NCBI GenBank assembly: GCA_963575745.1 | Contig: CAUYUJ010004707.1 | Location: 7,501 to 45,000, forward strand | Origin: Prorocentrum cordatum | Taxonomy: Eukaryota; Sar; Dinophyceae; Prorocentrales; Prorocentraceae | Direction of reading: 5' to 3' | DNA length: 37,500 bases | Shown here: positions 1 through 9,777 of the stretch, one piece after another | Layout of the letters: each line of letters opens with the position of its first letter | Numbering within the stretch: position 1 is the stretch's first letter | Program-made: the position numbers and the translations under genes | Notes under the pieces: generated by a model | What the model was told of the DNA's origin: nothing | The model's database searches: none | The model's input: only the letters and a program-made list of their open reading frames with translations

Positions 1-140
1 ATATGTTCAGTGAGTCGACTAATGTTCCCACCGCTTCTGTCACTCCCGCACGCTTCCAAGGCAACCGTGCCACTACATGGTTCTACACTGCCCTGATTCG
101 AGCAACTCTTCTGGCAATCAATTGTTTCTGGATGGGCCGT

Positions 141-396
141 TGGGGATACTTTTTGGTCGCGGGCGGACGCGGGCACGCAGTCGCCAAAAGGGCCGGTGGG
201 GATATTTTTTTTCGGTCGCGTCCGCGAGCGAAGGCGCAGGCGGAGACAGAAGTTGTCCGGGGCGCGGAAACAGGCCTAATTAGCTGCTAGGCGCGAAGCA
301 GGCCGGCTGGGCCAACTGGTGGGGATACTTTTTTTGGTCGCGGCCGCGAGCGAAGAGGCAGGCGGCGAAAGCAAAGTCCGGGGCGCGAGCGAAGCT
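141..396. repeat. Imperfect direct repeats with GGTGGGGATAC and T-run
   Basis: Three related units begin near 141, 195 and 318. Each has TGGGGATA followed by a run of 4 to 8 T and then GGTCGCG. The second and third units continue into GCGAGCGAAG, GCAGGCGG and later GTCCGGGGCGCG. Read on the minus strand each unit is an A-run followed by GTATCCCCACC. This is the lower-coordinate flank of the large minus-strand retroelement, so it may be its 3' tail or the target sequence. No coding potential is apparent. Confidence 0.7.
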
Positions 397-1190
397 AAGT
401 AGCTACAACAGGCACAGGCCGGTCTGTCCACTCACAAAGCAGCCGCGAAGCTGAAGGGGAGCTGACGGCGGGGGGCATCCTGAGAGCTCGAGCGCGTGCA
501 CAGGACAAAGTGTCATGGAATTCGGTGCCTGCCATGGCACGACCCACGCAGTATGAGACGTGGACCAGGATGACCAAGTCCGTCGTTCTGAATGGGGGCA
601 AGTGGGAAGCCTGTGGAGTGAGTCGCCGGTGGGGCGCCAGGCTCCAAACGCCATTGACGACGTGAGCTAGCCAGGGGGGCTGAGCTGTCGCGAGCCGTGA
701 TGCAACGCAACTGTGGAAAGCTGATGGTGAGCCTGGGGTGCTGTAGCTGCTGCGGAAGGCTGAACCACTCCGTGGCGATGCCAACACCTGTCAGACCACC
801 CCACAGCGCAAGGGGGAACCAAGCGACTGTGAGCCACGCAGTGCGTGCCGGCACGGCGTCAGGCCTCTAAGTGAGGGGGGAGACCAGCTGGCGTGGTGAG
901 CATCGCCAGCGGGGAAGAGGAAGGGGAGCTGCACTGGTGGTAGTGCTGCCTTCTGAAGGAAGCCAAACTGAACCAGGGACAAACATATCCCCAAGTGAGC
1001 AAACCTGGCTGTACCTCCCGGGGCACGTGGCGCCTGTGCGAGCGAGGCGTACCGATGCCATTGGGCGATGCGCCTGGGGGGGGGCTGCGCTGTGGCAGAC
1101 ACGAGAGCCAACGGACGCCAAGTCCTGGCCCTGTCCGCCTCTTGGCACTTCCACCCAAGACTCAGGAAACGCCAACGCACACCACGTGGG

Positions 1191-1220
1191 CCTCCAGGGT
1201 CGCCGCTAACTGCCGCTGAA
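1191..1220 (-). repeat. 30-nt motif copy 1
   Basis: On the minus strand it reads TCAGCGGCAGTTAGCGGCGA followed by CCCTGGAGG. It differs from the copy at 9777-9808 at two or three positions. The following bases are CCCACG. It is one of four copies, all in the same orientation as the large retroelement. Confidence 0.75.
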
Positions 1221-1434
1221 AGTGATGAGCGATACCGCGGACAGCGAGGGGCACGGGCGGCCCTGGGAGGGGGGGGCAACAACACTGGCGTCTGTCAGTA
1301 CGCCTGGCGGGCCCCGGGGCCAAGGGCGGGGGGCACCCGCCTGGCCCGAGAGGGGAGAGACGAGGGGAAGCAACGCCCCTCTCCTCGGCCTGGCCCCGAA
1401 CCCGTGGGTCAGGGGACATGGTCATTCTATTGGG

Positions 1435-1464
1435 TCCTCCAGGGTCGCAGCTAAGCGCCGCTCA
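1435..1464 (-). repeat. 30-nt motif copy 2
   Basis: On the minus strand it reads GAGCGGCGCTTAGCTGCGAC followed by CCTGGAGGACCCA. It lies 244 nt from copy 1. The sequence after it contains ATG codons, but the frame that follows resembles no known protein. Confidence 0.75.
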
Positions 1465-1602
1465 AGAATAAGTAACGGTGGGTGGGTCCTTCGAAGGTTG
1501 TTCAGGCCGTGGGAGGGTGGGGTCCAACGTGGACCTTATGCCGTGCTGGATGGTGGTCTGTCACCGTGGAGACTGATGCCTCTACGGGGATGGTGGGTGT
1601 TG

Positions 1603-1632
1603 GTCCTCTAAGGTCGCAGCTAACCGCCGCGC
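1603..1632 (-). repeat. 30-nt motif copy 3
   Basis: On the minus strand it reads GCGCGGCGGTTAGCTGCGAC followed by CTTAGAGGACCAA. It lies 168 nt from copy 2. The core GCGGCGGTTAGCTGCGACC is identical to the copy at 9777-9808, while the CCTGGAGG part is CTTAGAGG. Confidence 0.75.
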
Positions 1633-2102
1633 AGGTCTGTAGTTGCAAAAACTGTGACCTGGCTAGGTCGAACCCGCCGCCAGACAGGCGGGGGGGGATG
1701 CAATGGCCGACCCCCCGCCTCCGGCGCGCGGGGTGGCTGTCGTCGTCGGACAGCAAAGTGTATGAGCTGGGGGGGCCTGTCTGCGCGGGCCAGGCTGGCC
1801 CCGCCGTGCCCGAGAGGGTGAGATGTCGGGTGCTAGAGGGGGAGCCCCTCCGCGTCAGGCCCGAAAAGGAGGATGGTGGTCCACTTGTCCAGTGTGGGCT
1901 GTCTAGCTATGCCGCGCAGTGGGTCAGATGTGGGGTTAGCCTTCGCCCCAGCAAAGGGTGGCCCCAGGTGTTGCGGCCTGAGCCGGGCGCGGCGAGGTGA
2001 AACTGGCCTCTTCGGGGCAAAGGGTGTCTGGAGGAGAGGGGGGCACGTTTCCTTGGGCAGGTCGTTGCCAGGGATGCTGAGGTGGGCCGTGTCCGGCGCG
2101 CG

Positions 2103-2480
2103 TCAGCCTTGGGTGTTGGCGTCACTTTGAGCCCACCAGCGGGCGCGCTTGTCCGAGTAGCGGTCGTCCCCTCTAGGGGGGTATCGCTTGTCCCTTCCTT
2201 TCCAATCTGAGTCCGTCCATGGGGCTTCACGACGATCCCACGAGGTCCATTCCTGCCAGCCCTGCCACTGGCTGGGGGTGGCTATACCGATGGCTCCAGC
2301 CCAGGGGTCCTGTGCAGCCGCGGGCGCGACAGCTCGGCCCTCGGTTGCCCATGGGGCAGGCTTGTCGCTGCTGCCGTAGTCGCGCGGGGCGTGCGCGTGG
2401 GCGTCGTGCCGCACGGAGTTCATGTGCTTGTCCCTAACTGCAGCCCAGTTTACGCCCACGATCCATCCGATATGCATCAT
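2103..2480 (-). CDS. Trp/Arg-rich C-terminal reading frame, unrecognised
   Basis: This 125-residue frame overlaps the end of the 353-residue frame and may be its continuation after a frameshift. It is low-complexity, rich in Trp, Arg, Asp and Gln, with spaced WxxW-like patterns and no recognisable fold. It is the last plausible coding sequence of the minus-strand block. It could equally be untranslated sequence left open by base composition. Confidence 0.3.
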   Translation of the reverse strand: MMHIGWIVGVNWAAVRDKHMNSVRHDAHAHAPRDYGSSDKPAPWATEGRAVAPAAAQDPWAGAIGIATPSQWQGWQEWTSWDRREAPWTDSDWKGRDKRYPPRGDDRYSDKRARWWAQSDANTQG

Positions 2481-3495
2481 GGCCTGCGTTGCTCCACGCC
2501 TCGAGGAAATCTGCAGACGTCTGGGGTGTGTTCAGCTTGGGGTTGCTCTTGTAGCCTCCCTTGGGGTCCTGTCTCAGGGCAGCCCGTTGAACCCACGCGT
2601 GCCAGATGCCATTGAAAGCGCCTGCCAGCGTCTTTTGCAGGCGCGTAATCTTGTCCTGGATGGGCTCGTTCCTTTCCACTTCCGCAGCTGCAATGGTGCA
2701 TCTGTACATGGGGTCGCAACCCATGGGGTCGTTCAGGTTCTTGTAGTATGGCGGAGCACCCCTGCCGTCCCTCCATGGAGCCCCGCGGATCTCCGTGCGC
2801 GTGGTGTTGCCCCTTGGTGATTTGGCGGCACGCCCTTCTCCGTCTTCGGTGTCTTCCGATGCGGGCCGGTCGCGCCCCCTGTCCCATGCCGCGCGGTTGA
2901 GGGTGCGGTCGTCCCTGGCTCCCGTGCAATCCCAGGCTGAACTGCCTCCCCTCTCGGAGCTGTCTTTGGCACTCCGAAGCGCCAGGGCGGCAACCCGGTC
3001 GACGGTCTGTGAGTAGGGGGTCCAGGATTTGTCCCTTGGGGGCGCGTTTTTGAAAGCACCTATGGGGTCGAAAGGGTCTTCATCTTCGCCTTCGTCCGCG
3101 GCTGGTTCCGGGCTCGCGACCGGGCTCGCTTCCTTGGTTCTGGCCGCTAAGCTTCCTGCGTCTTCCCCGCAGTCGGGCACGTCCTGCTCGCCCTCGATCT
3201 TGCCTGCCTGCTCGCGCGAACCTTGCCCTTCTGCTGGAGGGTCGTTGGCCCCGTCGTCGCTGGGAGTCTGTGCATCTGCCCCGGGAGGGCGGCCTGGAGT
3301 TGCCTCCTGCTCAGGGGCCTGGCTGTTTGCTGGGGGTCTGTCTGCTGCCTCACCTGTCCTGTTCAGCCAATCTGCCGCCGGAGAATTGGCCGTGGTTGCG
3401 TAATCTGTGTCAGTCTGAACTGGGTCTCGGTTGGCCAGTTCTTCGATGGTGCCGTCGGCGAGTGTCGCGGGGTCCATTCCCATGAGGTATTGCAA
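2434..3495 (-). CDS. Acidic, disordered 353-residue protein of the large element
   Basis: The family is not recognised. The first ~200 residues are rich in Ala, Pro, Glu, Asp and Ser, with stretches such as DEGEDEDPFDP, and look disordered. The last ~100 residues are more balanced (NDPMGCDPMYRC, then KITRLQKTLAGAFNGIWHAW) and may form helices that bind nucleic acid or a partner. It sits 170 nt past the 725-residue frame on the same strand but in another frame, so it may be a separate protein or a continuation after a frameshift. The start near 3495 is the first Met after the gap and is not otherwise supported. Confidence 0.5.
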   Translation of the reverse strand: MQYLMGMDPATLADGTIEELANRDPVQTDTDYATTANSPAADWLNRTGEAADRPPANSQAPEQEATPGRPPGADAQTPSDDGANDPPAEGQGSREQAGKIEGEQDVPDCGEDAGSLAARTKEASPVASPEPAADEGEDEDPFDPIGAFKNAPPRDKSWTPYSQTVDRVAALALRSAKDSSERGGSSAWDCTGARDDRTLNRAAWDRGRDRPASEDTEDGEGRAAKSPRGNTTRTEIRGAPWRDGRGAPPYYKNLNDPMGCDPMYRCTIAAAEVERNEPIQDKITRLQKTLAGAFNGIWHAWVQRAALRQDPKGGYKSNPKLNTPQTSADFLEAWSNAGHDAYRMDRGRKLGCS

Positions 3496-3664
3496 TAGGG
3501 TGCTGAGCCGTTGGCGGAGAGGGCGCTCGCCACGCTGCTCGGCGAGGTCGGCAGCGTATGCTCGTCACTTGCTCGCATGCATAACGTTGGCCCTCGTTAG
3601 GTGGGACGCTACCCGTGCCGCCGCAGCTCGTTGGCTGTCCCATGGGATGTCAGGGGGGTGGCAG

Positions 3665-5842
3665 TTATCGGGGATCGTATCCCCATAGATGTTGACCAGG
3701 AATTGGCGGAGACATTGGGGGGGGCCAAGACCCTTCGTCGGTCTTATCGCCCGGCATTCCGTCGCCGTATTGATCCACGTACTCCATCCATTTCCCGTAA
3801 ATTGTGGGGTTCCACTCTAGTAGAAGCTTGACCAATGAGCGTAGGGCGCCGTGCGAATCCTGCCCTGTGAGCCCAGAGGTGGAGTGGGTTGGTAGGGCGG
3901 GCCCAGCCGGCGGGGAGATGTAGGGAAACAGGGACTTGATGTCCCGAGCGGCAGCTTCTTGCCCGTTGCTCTCCCCGTCGGGGCCAGGCTGGCCGGTGCT
4001 GGTAGGAAGGGGCGGCGCTCCGGCTGGGGTGGCAGGCTTTGTGTAGGCGTCTGGGGCTGCAGCTTTGGCGCAGTCCGGGGTGAGGTAGACGGCGATGTCG
4101 TGGCGCTCCGCTATCACCTCCGCTGCCGCTGCCCGCTTGGCTGGTGCCGTGGGGTATGCGCGTGACGACTGCTGGTCAAGTATGTAGTCAAGCGTGCCTG
4201 GGGCAACGTTCCAGATGTGGATGAGGCGCCGCCTGCAAGCCCAACCAGCGTTCCACTGCCGCTGGGTCCAGAGGGTGGGCATGAGGTCCCAAGGCGGTAG
4301 CCTGGTCTCGTCGTCGGCGGATGCTTCGGGCTCAGGGTTCCGCAAGAAGCAGCCTAGTGCTGGGCTGGTCACCGTCCACTCCAACAAGGGTGATCCTGCT
4401 GGGCAGGTGTCGCGCTGGGCGGAGTAGGTGCCAGTAAGGTGTGACTCGAGCCCGAACCTCCCGTCTGTCAGCTTGTGAGCAGGTAGGGTAGTGCCAGTAG
4501 CACGGGGGCTGTGAGCTGGGGGGGCTTCCATAACGAGGTCGCACAGGCTGGAAGGGGTCGGGGCCGTATCTGGACGCCCGTATCCGATCGGGAGCCGAGC
4601 CAAGGAAGGGAGTGTGCGTGACTTCTTTTTGCGACGTGGCTCCTCCATTATGCTCCTATAGGCCTGCAGACGCAGTGGTGGTGGCCTTTTGTTGCCGCAA
4701 TCGTATGGGGCGAGGGGGGCCTCGGTGCATCTCTTTTCCACGGATTTGACCCAGCACTGTTCGCAAAGCCACTTGCAGTTCTTGCCTTGTAAGTAAGCCT
4801 GGGAGCGGTTCTGTGCGAGGAGGTCCCTTGTGCCGTCGTCTTCCCAGGTGCCGGCCGTGGACTTGATCCCTTTTTTGTGGCAGTCGTCCCCGTCGCAGTC
4901 GAAGCGGCCGTTTTCAAGATCGACGCCGAACCTGTCGTTGTTCACCCTTAGCGGGATAAGTAGAGTTCCGGGGGCCAGGGAAGCGGGGGAGTCGTCGTCG
5001 AGCCGCCTGTTGGACATGGCAATGCCTCCTCCGATGTGCTCCAGGTCTGTCTTGGCGCCTGGGCATCCGAGCCCTTCCTCTGACCTGCTGGGCTCCTTGT
5101 GGAGAGTGCAGATGGAGCACTTGCTCTTGCCCAGGGAACTGATCACGGCCGGTTGGGCTAGCGCCTCCAGCACCCTCATAGGGGCCTCCATGGGGAACTT
5201 GCTTTTCAGCATGCCGGCCCAGGTTTTTGGGCACCCGTGTTCGGCTGCAACCCTGTGGTGGTGTGCGTACGTGGCGAGCATGCCGATGTGTTTGATGGCG
5301 TCCTCGAATTTCCCGTGTAGGGTGGTCAGTGCACTCAGGGGGAAGCCCCATGCGCTTGCGAAGGACGTTCTGTGCTCGAGGTGGGCGTTCTGCCAGGGGA
5401 AGCAGATGCCCATGGCTGCTTCTATGATGTCCCCAGTGGCCTCCGGATGTGGGAAGGGCCAGAGTGTCGCACGAGGCTCGCGCAGCTGGATCATCATGAC
5501 GACGAGGAGGACTCTGAGTGTGGGGGTGTCCAGGGGGCTGCCGTCGCTGCTGAGAAGGGAGCGTCTTAGCTCCGAGTTGGCTTGGCCCGCGCGGAGAAGG
5601 GACTTCAGGTGCTGCATTCCTGGGTGTGCGCGGTGCCTCCTGCATCTCCCCGTCTCCGCGCTCCATGCCCCTGGAAACTGGTGTAGGACCTCGAGGGGGG
5701 TGCAACGGCCGGCGCCCTTTGGGCGGTGGCTGGGGCCCTTCACCGTGGGCAGGGGTGGGGGCGACTCGTTGGGGACGGCTGAGCTCTTGTCGTTCCAGGG
5801 GGTGCCCCGCCCGAGAAACCATACCAGGGCTGCCCACGTCAA
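3665..5842 (-). CDS. 725-residue cysteine-containing protein following the helicase
   Basis: The family is not recognised. The frame is the same as that of the helicase upstream and is separated from it by one TAG (5846-5848). There is no ATG at its beginning, which suggests the two were once one polyprotein. Visible candidate zinc-binding clusters are KCSICTLHKE followed by a later Cys, FDCDGDDCHKKG, and NCKWLCEQCWVKSVEKRC, all in the middle third. A basic patch EEPRRKKKSR follows. The N-terminal third is helical with conserved-looking aromatic residues, and the last ~200 residues are Pro/Ala-rich. A nucleic-acid-binding or structural role is plausible but not shown. Confidence 0.6.
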   Translation of the reverse strand: MTWAALVWFLGRGTPWNDKSSAVPNESPPPLPTVKGPSHRPKGAGRCTPLEVLHQFPGAWSAETGRCRRHRAHPGMQHLKSLLRAGQANSELRRSLLSSDGSPLDTPTLRVLLVVMMIQLREPRATLWPFPHPEATGDIIEAAMGICFPWQNAHLEHRTSFASAWGFPLSALTTLHGKFEDAIKHIGMLATYAHHHRVAAEHGCPKTWAGMLKSKFPMEAPMRVLEALAQPAVISSLGKSKCSICTLHKEPSRSEEGLGCPGAKTDLEHIGGGIAMSNRRLDDDSPASLAPGTLLIPLRVNNDRFGVDLENGRFDCDGDDCHKKGIKSTAGTWEDDGTRDLLAQNRSQAYLQGKNCKWLCEQCWVKSVEKRCTEAPLAPYDCGNKRPPPLRLQAYRSIMEEPRRKKKSRTLPSLARLPIGYGRPDTAPTPSSLCDLVMEAPPAHSPRATGTTLPAHKLTDGRFGLESHLTGTYSAQRDTCPAGSPLLEWTVTSPALGCFLRNPEPEASADDETRLPPWDLMPTLWTQRQWNAGWACRRRLIHIWNVAPGTLDYILDQQSSRAYPTAPAKRAAAAEVIAERHDIAVYLTPDCAKAAAPDAYTKPATPAGAPPLPTSTGQPGPDGESNGQEAAARDIKSLFPYISPPAGPALPTHSTSGLTGQDSHGALRSLVKLLLEWNPTIYGKWMEYVDQYGDGMPGDKTDEGSWPPPMSPPIPGQHLWGYDPR

Positions 5843-5845
5843 GTT

Positions 5846-8314
5846 CTAGACAAGGTTGCTGGCGTCTATGCCCAGTTCTACGTCGAAGCAGAACCCTAGG
5901 TGACTCCACGCCTTACGGTCAAATGGGCCCGGCTGTCTTGGTGTGTCGGCCATGGAGAACTGGTGGGGGTGTAGGCCAGAGACGGTGTACATGACCACCC
6001 CCATGGCGGGGTCCTCGACGAGTTTCTGCAGGCTGCTGCGCATGGCGTCGCCAAGGCAGGTCCATGAAAATTCTGGGTCCAGCGGAGCTGCAATCTTGTC
6101 GGCGAAGTTCTTCTCCAGTGAGGCTCGGGCTTTCACTATCGCGTTGTCGAGCCCCTTGATGACTTCGTCACCTGCGTGTGAGGGGGATTCTGGAATCCAG
6201 GAGGTGAGGTCCGTGATGGGGTCGAATTCCTCGTCGACAGTGAGGGTCCACCGACTGCCGATCTGCTCCGGGTGCTGGAAGCGTACCCACAGCTTGGCGA
6301 AGCGGCCGTACTCGGAGAGCTCACGGAAGCGGGATCCTGTGGCCGTGGCAAACATCCTTCCGTCGCCGATGATGATCACATTGCGCGTAGCTCTGGTGAT
6401 TGCCACGTTCACCCGGTTGGCGTTGTCCATGAACCCACAATCATGCCATCTGTTGGACCTGGTTGTCAGGAAGATGACCAGATCCGCTTCGCCGCCCTGG
6501 CTGGAGTCAATAGTCGAGAGGGTGAGCCTGCCGCTTACTAGGTGTTCCCCCGCAACGCGCCGAACGCCTGGGAACCGCATGGAGATGCCCGTGAGCCCTG
6601 AGTCTTCCTGCTCGAAGACGCTGGCGTAATCGCCTGGGTCGGGTGGGCGTGATGGGGGGTATGCGGCGGGGCCCTTCCCTTTGCTTATCTCATCCTTCCC
6701 TTTCCCTTTGCCCTTGGCCTTGGCCTGTCTGAGTGTGCCGCTGACGCCGCGGGCGCTCTGGGGCCATCCGTTCTCGAGGATGGCACGCTGCAGCTGATAG
6801 CCGATGACCACCCGCACCGTGACTCCTTCCTCCATTGCGGGGAGAAGGGCGCGTATGATGTCCACCCTCTGCGCTGCTTCCAGTAGGTTGGCACATCCTG
6901 CGTGTAGCTTGGATGTGACCTCCAGGGAAGGGTTGTCGACCAGTAGAAACTGGTGCCACTCTTCTGCGGATTGCTTGCCTGGGTCCAGGTTGCTCGGCAT
7001 CTTGTGCATGTCGTCGCTGATGGCGCGGGCGGCGCGCGCTAGCTCTTTGAGCCTGTCGTTGCTCCAGGGTTGGAACTCCTGCCATGGTAGACCCTTGACT
7101 AGGGGCCTCTGAATCAGGGGATGGGCTAGTCCGGTTTGCATCGCGCTGTTATAGAAAACCCAGTTGGGCCAGGCCAGCAGCAGGGGGTGCATGCGGTAAC
7201 ACAGACTGAGCTGTATCACGGCTGACTCGTGTTCCCCTAACGCATGGTGTAGACGGTCAAAGATGGAGAGGCACAACCCCTTGTCTGCTGCCTCTCTCGA
7301 GATGACAGTGGGGGGGAGCTGCTTGGTGTCACCGACCAGCATTAGGTGTCCTCCTGAGCGAATGATGCTGTCCAAGGACATGGCCGCCATGAGCTCGTGC
7401 GCCTGTCCTGCCTCGTCTATGATGAGAAGGGCAACTGGGGCGGCCTTCTGTAGTGCTTCGGCAGACTCGTGCGTGGCGATGACGGTCTTCGCGTCTTTGA
7501 GCAGCTGAGCCCTGAAGGCGGGGAAATCCTTGGAGGGTGATCCGCCTTCGTAGGGGGGCCTGCCGTTGGCCCTCTGGTAGTGTCCTCCTGGGGTGAGCCC
7601 CGCCAGCTCCTTTGCCACCTTAAAGTCCTTGGCAAGGCGCGCGCACTTGGATGGGAATCCCGAGTTGGAGGCTAGTTTGTTGTCTCTGTGAGCGGCGAAT
7701 AAGGCCAATGCCGGCTGGTCGGCGGCCGTGTTGGCAACCGACAAACCGGGGAAGAGCGCGTCCGCCCATGTGCCCATGGTCACAACCGAGAAAATTGTCT
7801 TGCCTGTACCAGGGGGGCCATGTACGATCGTCACGTGGTGGCGGGTGGAGGCTGCCAGGGCCCTTGTGGCGTCGCGGTTAAGATTGTGGCGCTTGGCGCC
7901 GTCCTCCAAGGATTTCGGTGCCGGTGGGTCACGAGCGCGCTGAAACACCTGCCCGGTGGTGGCGTCCTCCACCTCTGTGTCGGTGAAAGGGGGGGCGGCT
8001 GGAAGCCCGGTGGGGTGAGTGGGCATCGCCGAGACAGCACCGGGCGCAGGTAGGTCGGTGCAGGGGAAGCGGGCCTCCAGGGTGGCTGTGGCGCGCGCCT
8101 TGAGAGCCTGCCCACACTTGGCGGTGTCGTGGGCATCGTTAGCGATGGCCTTATCCCCTCTGTCAGCTGTGCGGAAGGTGAGAAGGTAGGTGATGACGTC
8201 CAGGGGGTACCAAAGAGGTCGCGGGGGACCTGCTGCAGCCTGTAGATCTCGGTGATTGCTGCCGAGATCCGCCGAAACTGGATCTCGGAGGGCGCCCGGT
8301 CCAGCCTGTACCAT
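5846..8314 (-). CDS. UPF1-like superfamily 1 helicase
   Basis: This is an ATP-dependent nucleic acid helicase of the UPF1/SMUBP2-like group. All main motifs are visible: Walker A GPPGTGKT (residues ~166-173), Walker B IIDEAGQ (~298-304), motif III GDTKQLPPT (~328-336), the arginine-containing CYRMHP (~372-377), motif V IDSSQGGEADLVI (~602-614) and motif VI NRVNVAITRATRN (~633-645). A Lys/Gly-rich insert lies at ~532-549. The ATP-binding residues are intact. The true N-terminus is not the Met at 8314: better protein-like sequence continues upstream in another frame to about 8484, with a frameshift near 8200. The frame ends at TAG 5846-5848 and then stays open for another 725 codons. Proximity to an endonuclease-RT-RNase H polyprotein is unusual. 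Confidence 0.9.
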   Translation of the reverse strand: MVQAGPGALRDPVSADLGSNHRDLQAAAGPPRPLWYPLDVITYLLTFRTADRGDKAIANDAHDTAKCGQALKARATATLEARFPCTDLPAPGAVSAMPTHPTGLPAAPPFTDTEVEDATTGQVFQRARDPPAPKSLEDGAKRHNLNRDATRALAASTRHHVTIVHGPPGTGKTIFSVVTMGTWADALFPGLSVANTAADQPALALFAAHRDNKLASNSGFPSKCARLAKDFKVAKELAGLTPGGHYQRANGRPPYEGGSPSKDFPAFRAQLLKDAKTVIATHESAEALQKAAPVALLIIDEAGQAHELMAAMSLDSIIRSGGHLMLVGDTKQLPPTVISREAADKGLCLSIFDRLHHALGEHESAVIQLSLCYRMHPLLLAWPNWVFYNSAMQTGLAHPLIQRPLVKGLPWQEFQPWSNDRLKELARAARAISDDMHKMPSNLDPGKQSAEEWHQFLLVDNPSLEVTSKLHAGCANLLEAAQRVDIIRALLPAMEEGVTVRVVIGYQLQRAILENGWPQSARGVSGTLRQAKAKGKGKGKDEISKGKGPAAYPPSRPPDPGDYASVFEQEDSGLTGISMRFPGVRRVAGEHLVSGRLTLSTIDSSQGGEADLVIFLTTRSNRWHDCGFMDNANRVNVAITRATRNVIIIGDGRMFATATGSRFRELSEYGRFAKLWVRFQHPEQIGSRWTLTVDEEFDPITDLTSWIPESPSHAGDEVIKGLDNAIVKARASLEKNFADKIAAPLDPEFSWTCLGDAMRSSLQKLVEDPAMGVVMYTVSGLHPHQFSMADTPRQPGPFDRKAWSHLGFCFDVELGIDASNLV

Positions 8315-8484
8315 GGCTCGCCTACGTAGTTGGGATGGTCGATGCTGTCATCTGCGTGGAATTCCCTGAACTTAGCGGCATTGCAAACGACGATGCATTC
8401 GTTGCTGGGGTACCTGGAGCCCGTTGGGAAACCCAGCGCCTGGCAGTCGCCTGGAAAGATTGTGCCTCCAAGGTCGGGGGGCCA
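8200..8484 (-). CDS. Upstream part of the helicase polyprotein in the shifted frame
   Basis: After the TAA at 8485-8487 the frame of the zinc-finger protein stays open to about 8200 and reads as ordinary protein, for example NECIVVCNAAKFREFHADD, then NYVGEPWYRLDRAPSEIQF. No Met occurs in it, so independent initiation is unlikely. Near 8200 the sense switches to the helicase frame (PLDVITYLLTF). This stretch therefore links zinc-finger protein and helicase into one former polyprotein, broken by a stop and a frameshift. Confidence 0.55.
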
Positions 8485-9777
8485 TTAAAGTTTGACGGAA
8501 GCGACTTGGTTCGCTGCTGGGCTGGTGAGGCTGAGGAGGAGGACGTGCGCGTCCTGTCCCGCGTCCTGCCCTTTCAGGGGGACTCTGAACGCCGAGGGCC
8601 ATTGTAGATGCAGCAGCAACTTCCCGTCCCGGGGTGGAAAGGCGCTCCTCAGTTGGTAGCGGTCAAGGGTATCGCACTCTGAGTTCTGATCGATTGGGGT
8701 GACGGACGCTCCCAGGGCGCAGCTCTGCCTTCTGATGAGGTCTGTCCTGGCCTTGACAGAATTGTCCCAGACGGTCTCGGTCGCCGCCATGCACTCGGTC
8801 CAGGTCAGTCTTTCGAGAGCCCGTCCTCTCTGCCTTAGATCCTGCGTCCAGTGTCTTGGGAGGAGGACGGCATGCGGGATCTCTCCTAGTGGTACGTGAA
8901 GACGGAACTGAGCGCTTCCACAGCTGGCGGGAACGGAGTATAGCTGCCTGACAGCTTCGGCCGCGGCCATGGCCGGCGACTCCAGCATTACCTTCCGCAC
9001 CCCTGGCGGGGGCGTGTCTCCGTAGCCGAAGCCTGCTTCTCCCTCTGGTGCCTCCGTGCGTGGTCTGTCGGCTGACTCCTGGGGCGATGCTCTGCTGGAG
9101 GCGTTGGGCATGTCCTCTCCCGCGGGGTGTCTGAATGGGGGATGCTGGTGGTAGGCGGTGGCGTGGCCAGGGGTACCTCTGTCGCGAGGCCCCTCCGTCG
9201 GCCTCGTGCCACTACTGGTCGCCCATGCCCAGGCCCTCCTCTGCTGCTGGCGAGGGCGTGTCCCTGGGGAATGGATGGTGTCTGAGGGGGTGACAAAGTC
9301 GAAGGCGTCGTCCCTGAAAGAAAAGTTGATAGGAACGTGGTCCCAGTCCTCTGGGAAAAACCAGCCGGGGGGGTGGGCGCGCCCTTGGTCCTTCTCGGGC
9401 GCCGTCGGCTTCCACCCGCGCCACGGGTACCTCTTGATGTTGCAGCCGTGGACGTGGTCAAAATTCCCTCCATTCGTCATGGACCACAGGTTGCCCGCAG
9501 AGGTGAATTCCTGGGGGTCGGGCCGCCCGTTGCCCCACTGCCTGTCGCCTTCGTGCCAGTGGCCCCACTGGAGCAGGTGCCCCTTCCCGTCGCAATTTTT
9601 CTGACAGAGCTCACACCACCAGCACCATTCGCCGTTGGAGTGTGCCCAACGCAGCCAGGGGCATTCGCGTGCACGGAAGGGGGGGAGGCCATCTGCCGGT
9701 AGGGGGCCGTCTGGGCGGCATGCCTCGCATGCTGGCCAGCGAGCTAGCGGCCCTTGATTGCATTTGCGTCTGCCCAT
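8485..9777 (-). CDS. Zinc-finger protein heading the helicase module
   Basis: This 430-residue frame starts at ATG 9777, the first possible start after an in-frame TAG 18 nt upstream. The N-terminal 75 residues are rich in Cys and His: C6, C17 and C20, C39, then the cluster WCWWCELCQKNC (~51-62) with His67, 73 and 75. The spacing C-x2-C-x8-H-x5-H resembles a C2H2 or matrin-type finger that binds RNA or DNA. The remaining ~350 residues include a low-complexity middle and a more ordered C-terminal part. The start overlaps the end of the RNase H frame by 34 nt. It ends at TAA 8485-8487, beyond which the same frame remains protein-like. Confidence 0.6.
   Translation of the reverse strand: MGRRKCNQGPLARWPACEACRPDGPLPADGLPPFRARECPWLRWAHSNGEWCWWCELCQKNCDGKGHLLQWGHWHEGDRQWGNGRPDPQEFTSAGNLWSMTNGGNFDHVHGCNIKRYPWRGWKPTAPEKDQGRAHPPGWFFPEDWDHVPINFSFRDDAFDFVTPSDTIHSPGTRPRQQQRRAWAWATSSGTRPTEGPRDRGTPGHATAYHQHPPFRHPAGEDMPNASSRASPQESADRPRTEAPEGEAGFGYGDTPPPGVRKVMLESPAMAAAEAVRQLYSVPASCGSAQFRLHVPLGEIPHAVLLPRHWTQDLRQRGRALERLTWTECMAATETVWDNSVKARTDLIRRQSCALGASVTPIDQNSECDTLDRYQLRSAFPPRDGKLLLHLQWPSAFRVPLKGQDAGQDAHVLLLSLTSPAANQVASVKL

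Larger units (their letters stand above)
400..2100 (-). other. GC-rich non-coding stretch, possible 3' UTR of the large element
   Basis: I recognise no protein family in any frame of this stretch. Short open frames on both strands are what very high GC content produces by chance. Its distinctive content is three copies of a ~30-nt motif (about 1191, 1435 and 1603) that also occurs once directly before an internal start codon at 9777. Its position just past the last coding region of the minus-strand element suggests 3' untranslated sequence, but this is inference. Confidence 0.4.

Noticed and set aside
5000-8200. Long plus-strand frames opposite the helicase and cysteine protein
   Set aside because: They are antisense shadows of GC-rich coding sequence; the minus strand carries all recognisable motifs.
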